From Wohlfahrtiimonas populi (GTDB lineage Bacteria > Pseudomonadota > Gammaproteobacteria > Cardiobacteriales > Wohlfahrtiimonadaceae): DNA of 60,263 bases. Positions 16,714-23,975 of the stretch are shown here, piece after piece. The notes beneath the pieces are model-generated. The model was not told where the DNA came from and did no database searches. It worked only from the letters and a program-made list of their open reading frames with translations. The stretch spans positions 161,003 to 221,265 of the forward strand of contig NZ_MVDN01000002.1 in NCBI RefSeq assembly GCF_002006795.1. Direction: 5' to 3'. The translations under genes and the position numbers were made by a program. Numbering within the stretch: the first letter of the stretch is position 1; the number at the start of each line of letters is the position of its first letter.

Positions 16714-17118
16714 TCAAGTCCAAATATAACTGCTATCTTCACAGACCCAAACTATCCCAACAGGGCACTTTACCCAGAACCACATACCAATATCATCTAA
16801 ATCATCATTGCTATCTTCCGAATTATATGCTGGCAAAGATGATTTAATTAACGAAATTAAATCATCTATAGGAAGATCTATAATTTCCTCTGTTCCATTC
16901 TTAACAAATTTTATTTTATTATCTAAAAACGCTTTTTTTAAAAATGTTAAAAATAAACATTCCCTAAATTGAACTCCATCAATAGATAATAATTCTGGAA
17001 TTAATATCCCATTATTATTCAAATCGACATATATATGTTGCCAAAATGTACTTAAGGAATAACCAAATGCTAACTTTATTGTCATCTCATATAAAGTATT
17101 TTTATCTATATTAATCAA
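16714..17118 (-). CDS. DUF596-family immunity protein, pair C
   Basis: I place the start at a TTG (17118) overlapping the toxin stop by eight bases (TTGATTAA); a longer ATG frame from 17166 would run far into the toxin gene. The 134-residue product has the DUF596 ending, MWFWVKCPVGIVWVCEDSSYIWT read in parts as MWFWVKCP, GIVWV and the final WT, plus LSTFWQHIY near the start. DUF596 proteins sit beside CdiA/FhaB toxin tips as immunity proteins. It would neutralise the adjoining toxin fragment in the cytoplasm. Confidence 0.7.
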   Translation of the reverse strand: MINIDKNTLYEMTIKLAFGYSLSTFWQHIYVDLNNNGILIPELLSIDGVQFRECLFLTFLKKAFLDNKIKFVKNGTEEIIDLPIDDLISLIKSSLPAYNSEDSNDDLDDIGMWFWVKCPVGIVWVCEDSSYIWT

Positions 17119-17332
17119 ATTTAAACTCCACTCTTTTGCCAGAATTAATATTTGGATGAATAACATCTATAGTCCACTTTCCTGTAGATTTTGTTACATT
17201 CCTCAATGTTACTTGGCTCCCATCCACAAGTTCTAAATTGTGTATAGTTGCATTTCCAGTATTAGGGCGAGGTAAAGGCATTTTATCTACACCCAAACTC
17301 ATAAATATTTTTTGAATTTTAGCCTCTGACAC
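17111..17332 (-). CDS. Orphan toxin C-terminal fragment, pair C
   Basis: The 73 residues from a GTG resemble the last part of filamentous-haemagglutinin/CdiA toxin tips: IFSGVSEAKIQKIFMSLG, MPLPRPNTGNATIHNL, SQVTLRNVTKSTGKWTIDV and a KRVEFKF ending. The open frame reaches seven residues further up to a stop at 17354-17356, and TQIFSGVSEAK already fits the family there, so the module is cut at its 5' end. The immunity gene overlaps its stop. It is almost surely not a free-standing functional gene. Confidence 0.6.
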   Translation of the reverse strand: MSEAKIQKIFMSLGVDKMPLPRPNTGNATIHNLELVDGSQVTLRNVTKSTGKWTIDVIHPNINSGKRVEFKFD

Positions 17333-17361
17333 TCCTGAGAAAATCTGTGTACTACAGGATA

Positions 17362-17574
17362 TTATCGAGGAAGCTCATCATAAATTTTTAACATTATTTT
17401 TTTAAAATCCTTCAATTCTTCTTCAGTTATTCCAGTAACTATTGAAAACTCCTGTATATCAATTTCAATTGATACATCTGAAAATAACTCAGCAAAAACT
17501 CCTCTCAAAATAAAAAGCTCATCTTTTGAAAAACCAATTGTAATTTCATCTTCTCCAATTGTTTTTAATTTCAT
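17362..17574 (-). CDS. Small acidic immunity candidate, pair B
   Basis: I place the start at 17574 (MKLKTIGEDEI), 13 bases after the stop of toxin fragment B, with AGGTG ahead of it. The frame is open to 17667, but that part overlaps the toxin gene. The 70-residue product (TIGFSKDELFILRGVFAEL, ITEEELKDFKKI) resembles short immunity proteins next to CdiA tips; I cannot name a Pfam family with certainty. The role is inferred from its position. Confidence 0.6.
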   Translation of the reverse strand: MKLKTIGEDEITIGFSKDELFILRGVFAELFSDVSIEIDIQEFSIVTGITEEELKDFKKIMLKIYDELPR

Positions 17575-17587
17575 ATAACACCTATAA

Positions 17588-17875
17588 CTATCTAATATCA
17601 TTATCAAAATAAGACTTTCCATTTTTTGGTCTAAACGCAGTACCTTTATCTTTACTTCTAGGATCAAAAATTATAAGAGTACCACTAGCATCATCCCAAA
17701 AAGCAACTCTATCACGTTCCAGTTTTTTTATTATACTAGAAGGGTTTTCAATTATATTATTAATATGCCTTTGAAAATCATCAATTGTTTTAATACCTAA
17801 ATCTTCAAACTCTTTTCCATTAATGACATGCTTTTGAAATGCATGACCATTAGCTATATTAGGTATATATTGCAC
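17588..17875 (-). CDS. Orphan toxin C-terminal fragment, pair B (5'-truncated)
   Basis: The 95 residues from a GTG look like a CdiA-type toxin tip: NIANGHAFQKHVINGKEFEDLGI, read in parts as NGHAFQKHV and EFEDLGI, then DDFQRHINNIIENPSS, RDRVAFWDDASGTLIIFDP and DKGTAFRPKNGKSYF. The conserved His-Lys-His-Val and Asp/Arg residues suggest a nuclease, which is an inference. In the same frame, coding-like residues (RDANTFIQKTVQ) extend upstream to about 17911, then a stop; the upstream part of the exoprotein is missing. A second coding-like scrap (NERKNAQVDSESIQNGLIK) lies at about 17911-17990 in another frame. Confidence 0.6.
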   Translation of the reverse strand: MQYIPNIANGHAFQKHVINGKEFEDLGIKTIDDFQRHINNIIENPSSIIKKLERDRVAFWDDASGTLIIFDPRSKDKGTAFRPKNGKSYFDNDIR

Positions 17876-18038
17876 AGTTTTTTGTATAAATGTATTAGCA
17901 TCTCTAATTCGACAATGTTTTAATCAAGCCATTTTGAATACTTTCTGAATCTACTTGGGCATTTTTCCTCTCATTCTCCAAATCTGCTATTATAATCAGT
18001 ACAAAATTTTCCAGAGCAATCACCACAGTTCAGTGTGA

Positions 18039-18388
18039 ACTCCATCTTTAACTGAGGATAATACGCTCAAGGCTTTAGATATTTTTGAAAAAGAGTGGGC
18101 GAATAAATATCCTAAAATAGCGAAGTCTTGACATAATCATTAGGCTAACATCCGCTCTATTTTTGACTATCCAGAAGAGATTCGTAGAGCTGTTTATACC
18201 AATGCGATAGAATCGCTCAATAGCACGGAGAAACGAAAGATATTTTCATCCGATGATTCAGCAAAAAGGCGATCTATTTAGCAGTCGAAAGTGCTTCTCA
18301 AAAATAGACGATGCCGATCAAAAATTGGCGATCGGCAATGAATTGGCTTATGATTCACTTTGATAATCAAGTGACTGATTATTTGTAA
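18039..18388 (+). pseudogene. Decayed IS256-family transposase, C-terminal part
   Basis: Plus-strand translation shows the IS256 transposase C-terminus in pieces: EKEWANKYPKIAKS, then in-frame TGA and TAG stops, then FDYPEEIRRAVYTNAIESLNS in the same frame (one codon of the usual YTTNAIESLN is missing). A frameshift follows, then KAIYLAVESASQK, an in-frame TAG where Trp is normal, and TMPIKNWRSAMNWL to a stop at 18386. The N-terminal two-thirds, including two of the DDE residues, are gone. It is dead, and inserted opposite to the toxin/immunity genes. Confidence 0.8.
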
Positions 18389-18397
18389 CAAACTTAA

Positions 18398-18422
18398 CTT
18401 ACACAAAATATATTACAGGCTC
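18398..18422 (+). mobile_element. Relic of the IS256-type right terminal repeat
   Basis: Ten bases after the dead transposase the sequence CTTACACAAAA...TTACAGGCTC resembles the terminal inverted repeat of IS256 elements (typically ending in ACAGGCTC). I do not see the matching left end, so the element is a right-end fragment. Confidence 0.55.
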
Positions 18423-18525
18423 AAACACCTTGATTTTACAGATTTGAGAGACATTATTTAATTCTTCAGCAAAATTTAATAAACCTGCTTTATGTTTGAT
18501 AATTGGATTGTTAGTATGACAGCAT

Positions 18526-18588
18526 GAGCATAACCTCTTTAAGTTTTGAATTAAGGATTAGATATCCACATCAAAACTGGTTATGCTC
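18526..18588. repeat. Imperfect 63-bp inverted repeat
   Basis: The outer arms GAGCATAACC/GGTTATGCTC and inner arms AGTTTTGA/TCAAAACT are perfect, but the left arm carries six extra bases (TCTTTA) between them. No U-run follows directly and no gene ends here in the plus direction. It could be a short MITE-like element or the scar of one, between the IS relic and the DUF2247 gene. Confidence 0.45.
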
Positions 18589-18645
18589 AATTTTTCAAGT
18601 GCTATGTACGATCAAATCGGAACTAATACACTTAATAAACAAATT

Positions 18646-19164
18646 TTATCTATTAATGCTCTTATATTTTAATTTATTTTCATTAATATATCTAAACCAA
18701 TTATCGTACATATATTGCCTCCCAAAACATTTTCCATCATATGACTCATACCCAATAAAGCTTTTTAATGATTCTGGATAATCAAAATTTGCATAAATCA
18801 ATTCAATTATTTTCATAGGATCATTATATTTTTCTTGATTACTATATAGCCAAAATAATATTAAATATAACAATTTATTATAATCTATGTCAGTATCTTC
18901 TTTAGAAGATAATAAACATAAATTGTGTAAGAAACTATAATCATCCTCATTCTGATAAGTAAGCAATAAAATTTGATCATTCTCATCATCTAAACAATAT
19001 TTATCATATGCAATTGCATTAATAACATCACTATTTATAATGTGATTTTTTATCCCCCAAAGCAATTCTTTCCAAGATATAGTATCAAGAGCATTCACCA
19101 TAAAATCATATGTTATATTAATTTTAGGCGTAATTAAGCTTTGGTCAAAAATAATATTTTTCAT
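18646..19164 (-). CDS. DUF2247-like immunity protein, pair A
   Basis: The 172-residue acidic protein has the DUF2247 style: an opening TYDFMVNALDTISWKELLWGI, then SDVINAIAYDKY, LYLILFWLYSNQEKY and the closing YANFDYPESLKSFIGYE. DUF2247 proteins occur next to CDI and other polymorphic toxins as immunity proteins. It starts five bases after the stop of toxin fragment A. The family call is by eye and is likely but not certain; no signal or membrane segment is seen. Confidence 0.65.
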   Translation of the reverse strand: MKNIIFDQSLITPKINITYDFMVNALDTISWKELLWGIKNHIINSDVINAIAYDKYCLDDENDQILLLTYQNEDDYSFLHNLCLLSSKEDTDIDYNKLLYLILFWLYSNQEKYNDPMKIIELIYANFDYPESLKSFIGYESYDGKCFGRQYMYDNWFRYINENKLKYKSINR

Positions 19165-19169
19165 ATAAA

Positions 19170-19385
19170 CTATCTTCCTACTTTTTGATTCGGTCTTCCT
19201 GTAATTTTGCCATTTTTTATATACCTTTGATGAGTAACTGCTTTTGTTACTGGATCATATAAATATTCAAAAATACCTGCTACACCATCAAGCTCCCCTT
19301 TAGCTTGTAATAAAATATATTCTTTGCCATCTCCACCTTTTACTAAGTAGGTTGAACCTTTTTCTAATTCTTTTTTTGACAACAT
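19170..19385 (-). CDS. Orphan toxin C-terminal fragment, pair A, joined to the tpsB scar
   Basis: The 71 residues match the extreme end of CdiA-type toxin tips: GSTYLVKGGDGKEYILLQ, GIFEYLYDPVTKAVTHQRYI and the closing ITGRPNQKV. The toxin frame is coding-like a little upstream of its ATG (SPHRAAAM) but hits a TAA within about ten codons, right at the junction with tpsB, whose 3' end it overlaps by 22 bases. It is therefore the cut tail of a former large exoprotein gene. The DUF2247-like immunity gene follows after five bases. Confidence 0.65.
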   Translation of the reverse strand: MLSKKELEKGSTYLVKGGDGKEYILLQAKGELDGVAGIFEYLYDPVTKAVTHQRYIKNGKITGRPNQKVGR

Positions 19386-21112
19386 AGCAGCAGCTCTATG
19401 TGGGCTATCTTTTTAGTTTTAAAATGTTCTGGCTTTTTGAGGGCTTTACCAGCAAATAAGTCATAACTTAACTTGCCACCTATATCAAACTGACCTTTAA
19501 AACCTATAGCAGCGCCAACTAACTCTTTACCTAATAGCCATTTGGAGGATGGACCTGAGACATAACCACCATCTAGAGCAACATAAAATTGATGCGCTGG
19601 CTTGTAGTACCATGCCAAGTCATTTCTTAAATAGAAGCCTTTTTCTGCCATCAAAGTCATATCACCATCAAAACCGCGAACAGTATAACGGCCACCAATA
19701 GAAATTCGATCTTGTGATGTCAAAGGTGTTCGACTCCACTGTCCATGGAATGCGCTGTTATAGTAAAAATTTTGCTGCCCAATATTAAAAGGAACGCCTA
19801 AATTCAGGTCTAAAAGGAAAATTTTGACACGAGAAGTGCCTTCACCAAAATCTTGTTCTGGTGCTCTCAAAGCATGAGCTGCACCTGTACCTCGTTTATA
19901 AGATAAACCTAAATCTAAAACTGATCGACCAATATGCTCTCTATGATCTAAACCAAGCTGCCAACCAACAACTTTACGCCGTTGTATAGTCAATTCCGCA
20001 TCATCAATGTAACTGCGCGATGATCTCTGCCAACCTTTTAATGATGCAGTTGTTTTACGATAACTATCTCTATACAACAAACGAGAAATACTGATATCAG
20101 CAGCTTTACTGTCACCATTATAATTATAGATTTGGAAGCTGCCTGCTACTGCTTGATTATAATGATATTTACTCGCATTCACTGTAAACATCCAATCTTT
20201 ATAGGGCACAGAAAAATGGAAGGCATAACCATTAGTACCACCAATCACTTTTTTACCACTGCTATCTGATCCTCGGCTTTTATGCCCAAGATCACGATTT
20301 AAACTGAGATAAATTAATTCGCTGTAACCAAATATGCTATCCCCTGAAAAAGTAATGCTACCTTGATTTTTACCAGTTTCTCTACTGCCTGAATCATCCA
20401 CACTCAACGTCAAACGATAAGGTACAGCCCTTTGCTGCCATGTCACTATCAAATCACTTTCATTGGGCTCATCTCCAGGCTCAATTTCCATCGTTGCCGT
20501 TGCAGTAGGCACTCTTTCTAGATTTTCTAAACCTTGCTCAATGTCTCGAAGATTCAATAAATCTCCAGATTCCATGGGAAACACATTGGTTGTTAGAACC
20601 ACCCTATGCGCTCGAGTTTCTGCTAAATTATCTGAGTTAACACGGATTGCACGAAGCTTACCTGCCATCAACGTCAAGTTCAGTTCTCGTTGTGTTAAAT
20701 CTTGGGGCTCCACCAATACTCTTGTTGTGACATAACCTGCACTGATCATATTATTCTGTGCTTTAGCCATAATGAGATTGATTCCATTCAAACCAATACA
20801 ATCACCCGGTGAGAATTTTAATGCATTCAACGCTTGCTTAAAGTATGGTTGGAATGTTTGCTCCCATTCACCTTTTAAATGAATGTTATCAATAGGAAAG
20901 CAAACACTCTCTTCTAAATCAGATAACACAGGCTGTTTTTCAGGCACTGCTTTTTGAGGAGAATCAGACAAAGCATCCACTTGAGGATTAATCTGATTTC
21001 TCAATTGCTCATTGCGCTGCTCATTTCTGATAATGTCCGCACTGAAATCATTAAACTGAGCCATTGCAATGGGAGTTGTTAGTACAATCCCCAATATTAT
21101 TTTTACTTTCAT
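19364..21112 (-). CDS. TpsB/CdiB-family outer-membrane transporter with replaced C-terminus
   Basis: The 582-residue protein has a signal peptide (cut after IAMA, residue 18), an N-terminal plug-helix region with many Glu/Asn/Gln (20-60), and POTRA domains of the ShlB/FhaC kind (about 70-195, with the CFPI and DCIG cysteines). A 16-strand barrel follows, with RFTLS-like strands and GGRYTVRGFDGD, which contains the conserved RGF/VRGF motif of loop L6. It would secrete a TpsA/CdiA exoprotein. The normal ending GKxLKKPExFKT is present, but the last strand ending in an aromatic residue is replaced by KKIAHIELLLCCQKKN. That out-of-family tail arises because the gene runs into toxin fragment A. It may not assemble. 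Confidence 0.88.
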   Translation of the reverse strand: MKVKIILGIVLTTPIAMAQFNDFSADIIRNEQRNEQLRNQINPQVDALSDSPQKAVPEKQPVLSDLEESVCFPIDNIHLKGEWEQTFQPYFKQALNALKFSPGDCIGLNGINLIMAKAQNNMISAGYVTTRVLVEPQDLTQRELNLTLMAGKLRAIRVNSDNLAETRAHRVVLTTNVFPMESGDLLNLRDIEQGLENLERVPTATATMEIEPGDEPNESDLIVTWQQRAVPYRLTLSVDDSGSRETGKNQGSITFSGDSIFGYSELIYLSLNRDLGHKSRGSDSSGKKVIGGTNGYAFHFSVPYKDWMFTVNASKYHYNQAVAGSFQIYNYNGDSKAADISISRLLYRDSYRKTTASLKGWQRSSRSYIDDAELTIQRRKVVGWQLGLDHREHIGRSVLDLGLSYKRGTGAAHALRAPEQDFGEGTSRVKIFLLDLNLGVPFNIGQQNFYYNSAFHGQWSRTPLTSQDRISIGGRYTVRGFDGDMTLMAEKGFYLRNDLAWYYKPAHQFYVALDGGYVSGPSSKWLLGKELVGAAIGFKGQFDIGGKLSYDLFAGKALKKPEHFKTKKIAHIELLLCCQKKN

Positions 21113-21470
21113 ATCTTTTATCGGTTTAAATTTTTGTCGAAATTTTATACCATTTTTAAAAAAAGCCAGCCGTTATAAATTAATCATTCTTTTTATGATG
21201 TAGTAACTGCTAGTATCAATAGTCTGTTGAACATTTGAAATAAAAAGATAATATGAAATAAGTTTTTAAAATTTTATGTCTGTTAAGGAATCTATTATCA
21301 TCAATTTATGGTTATCTTTAATTGACTGTCGACATTATAAATGTCATTCCGAACCTAAGATTTATGAGTGCAAGTTATAACAGCAGCGTTAAAACATAAA
21401 ATATTATCTGTAAAAATGGATTTTTTGCAATTAATTGCAATGCAAATATTCTTTATGTTGGTATAAACAA
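21113..21470. other. Gene-free AT-rich region between tpsB and tRNA-Ser
   Basis: About 360 bases without a plausible gene on either strand. It should contain the tpsB promoter, but no element stands out. It marks the right edge of the low-GC island; I found no second copy of the tRNA 3' end that would mark an integrase site. Confidence 0.5.
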
Positions 21471-21494
21471 AAAGCTAGCCGATAGGCTAGCTTT
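21471..21494 (-). terminator. Terminator of tRNA-Ser
   Basis: The stem AAAGCTAGCC/GGCTAGCTTT has a four-base loop and is followed by U-rich sequence on the minus strand, 12 bases past the CCA end of the tRNA. Confidence 0.85.
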
Positions 21495-21505
21495 ACCATA
21501 TAAGG

Positions 21506-21595
21506 TGGCGGAGGTGGTGGGATTCGAACTCACGAACGGTTTAACCCGTTGCCGGTTTTCAAGACCGGTGCCTTCAACCACTCGGCCACACCTCC
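21506..21595 (-). tRNA. serT: tRNA-Ser (anticodon UGA), CCA encoded
   Basis: The minus strand folds as a class II tRNA. The acceptor stem GGAGGTG/CACCTCC is followed by discriminator G and an encoded CCA. The anticodon arm GGTCT-TGA-AAACC carries anticodon TGA, which reads UCA codons; the long variable arm and the T arm with TTCGAATCC are present. The 90-base length including CCA is normal for a serine tRNA. It lies between the HSP90/TPR operon and the toxin/immunity island. Confidence 0.97.
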
Positions 21596-21676
21596 AAAAG
21601 AGAAATGAATTATATACAATTCACCGTTAAACGCAACCCCTTATTTACCATTTGCTAAAAAATCACTCAAATCAGC

Positions 21677-23959
21677 TTAATCTAATTGATAACGCTCGAT
21701 TAAAGCTAAATGTGGCTCCACTGCTTTACCCGCTTCTTTTGCCAAATAATACCAAACCATCTGATGATTCCAAGATTTGGTTAAATCATGCATAGTTTGG
21801 TCTATTTCTTTAGTAGAAATATTTTGTGGCGCAGTTAACACAAAGTAGATACCTGCTAATGATTCATCATTATTTTCGCTATCTGTCACTGTGTAATCTT
21901 CTGGGCTACGAACCCAAATACGCCAACCTTTTTCATCCAACTGCGCTTTGAATTGATCGAATAATTCATCACCTGGAAATGCGCCATCCACAAACCAAGA
22001 TGTACCAAAATTACCTTTCTCTAAAGTATGCAATTTTCTAAACACAGGAATGAAACGTTCGTTTTCATCTTCTGGACGCTCGACTAAATGCTCCGCATCG
22101 AAAACGACCCAATCATTGCATAACTGCTCTTTCATGCTGGGTGCAGATGGCTCTAAAATACGCGCAGTCACAGGGCCATTGCATTGTGCTAATGCATCAT
22201 AAGGACCATCTTCTGTGAATGTTCTGATATAAACTAAGCCCCAATCTTCTTCAATCACACCTGATTCAGAAACCAAATTGATCTCCAACTCAGCTGCAAC
22301 ATTACGTGCTTCATCCCAATTTTCTGCCGCACATAAATAGCTCATCACATCCCACAATTGATTGCGTGGATCTTCATCCATATTCGCTAACGTGCGTTTC
22401 CACTTAGCTGCATTGGCAAAATCTTTTTGCTCCACAAATACATAAACCAATACAGAAATTGGCCCACGATAATCAGGATACAATTCATACATTCTGAAAG
22501 ATAATGCTTTTGCTTGATCTAAATTCTTTTCATTTAAAGCGCGCTGAATTTTTGACCATAATGCAATGCCAGATTCAGGTTCAAATAACGCAATGAAACG
22601 ATCCAATTCAGCAACTTTCTGCCCATTGATTAACAAACTCAGTAATGTATAGGCCAATTGACTATCTGTGCGATCTTTCTCCACAAATGCCCATAGATAT
22701 TCCATTGCTTCTTGGTCTGCATTCAATGCTTTCAATGCATCAATCAAAGAAGATAAAACGTCTTGGTCTTCTGGTAATGCTTTTGCTGCCAATTGCAACC
22801 AATCGATCTCTTTTTCAGGATCACGATCTTCTTGCCCATTCAACCATTCCAACAATTCATTCGCTGGCACTGGTAATTCTGCTTGGCCAAATGTTGCAAT
22901 TTTCTCTGCATATTGATCAATGATCGTTTGAATACCATCTTGCTTACGCAATTTTGGCAAGGTTGCTTGCATCATTTTCAACGCTTGATTTGCACACCAA
23001 ACACTACCACGTGCTAATGCCAAATCAATCTGATCCATAGCCATATCAATGATTCTGCGATAAGTGCCTACAGAATCATAATAATTCAACGCTTGCTGAA
23101 TGATGCTACTTAAACTCCATGTATTGAATTCCGCATCTTTCTTTGCGATTGTCACTGCTGCTGCAATCCAAGTTTGATAGCTCATTGGAGAAATAGAACT
23201 CCATGCTGGCAATGCTTCTCTCGATTCTTCAATTTTGCCCAATAGCGCCAATAAATGTGCACGATTAACGCTATCCGTTTCTACGTGCTTGCGCCATTGA
23301 TAGTTTTTCTCAGAATTTTTAATGTTCTGTAAAAATAACTCATAAGCTTTTTCATATTCGCCTAATTTCACATAAGCCATCACTTTACGTGAGCTTAATG
23401 AGCCAAATAGCTCTTCGCCAGCAGCTAAGATCTTCTGCTCTTGTTGATCCAAATAACCTAAAGCTTCATGGTATCTTTGATCATCAATCAAAGCTTCAGC
23501 ATATTCACAACTCAAGCATTGGAAGCAGTTCCATTTTGGTGAAATGCGTTCTAATGTTTCTTCAGCAACTGCCAAACGTTCTTCTACCCAACCTGGGCCA
23601 TCCATATTCGCATAACATTCTGCTAAATCTTGCGTCACACAGATTGATTGCGGGCATTCCATCGTTTCTTCACGGTGTGCGAATTCAAAGAATTCCACAG
23701 CATCCTTCAACGCAACTTCACCTTGCACCAAGCTACCCACGCGATTACGCATTTCCCAATGGCGGAAATAAACTTCCAGCCATGGATTTTGTAAACTTCT
23801 GCTCAATGCTAACGCTTCTGGCATTGCCGCTTCCACTTTACCAATATTCAATTCTGCAACATCGTCACTCAATTTATCAATCAACTGCGCTGTTTGGTTT
23901 TGTCCTGCTTCGTCCAATTCTTCTTGCAGCTTATTTACCCAGCCCCAAATCATATCCAT
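21677..23959 (-). CDS. Large TPR protein partnered with HSP90
   Basis: The 760-residue cytoplasmic protein is made largely of helix-turn-helix TPR-like repeats (about 15-560), for example YHEALGYLDQQEQKIL, VKLGEYEKAYELFLQN and LNADQEAMEYLWAFVEKD. A C-terminal alpha/beta region (about 570-740) holds ERFIPVFRKLHTLEKG and KGWRIWVRSPEDYTV; I do not recognise it. A C-x-x-C pair (FQCLSC) lies near residue 145. It starts 16 bases after the HSP90 gene ends, so the two are co-transcribed. By analogy with TPR co-chaperones it may bind HSP90, but that is inference. Confidence 0.8.
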   Translation of the reverse strand: MDMIWGWVNKLQEELDEAGQNQTAQLIDKLSDDVAELNIGKVEAAMPEALALSRSLQNPWLEVYFRHWEMRNRVGSLVQGEVALKDAVEFFEFAHREETMECPQSICVTQDLAECYANMDGPGWVEERLAVAEETLERISPKWNCFQCLSCEYAEALIDDQRYHEALGYLDQQEQKILAAGEELFGSLSSRKVMAYVKLGEYEKAYELFLQNIKNSEKNYQWRKHVETDSVNRAHLLALLGKIEESREALPAWSSISPMSYQTWIAAAVTIAKKDAEFNTWSLSSIIQQALNYYDSVGTYRRIIDMAMDQIDLALARGSVWCANQALKMMQATLPKLRKQDGIQTIIDQYAEKIATFGQAELPVPANELLEWLNGQEDRDPEKEIDWLQLAAKALPEDQDVLSSLIDALKALNADQEAMEYLWAFVEKDRTDSQLAYTLLSLLINGQKVAELDRFIALFEPESGIALWSKIQRALNEKNLDQAKALSFRMYELYPDYRGPISVLVYVFVEQKDFANAAKWKRTLANMDEDPRNQLWDVMSYLCAAENWDEARNVAAELEINLVSESGVIEEDWGLVYIRTFTEDGPYDALAQCNGPVTARILEPSAPSMKEQLCNDWVVFDAEHLVERPEDENERFIPVFRKLHTLEKGNFGTSWFVDGAFPGDELFDQFKAQLDEKGWRIWVRSPEDYTVTDSENNDESLAGIYFVLTAPQNISTKEIDQTMHDLTKSWNHQMVWYYLAKEAGKAVEPHLALIERYQLD

Positions 23960-23975
23960 ATAATTTCCCCTACTT

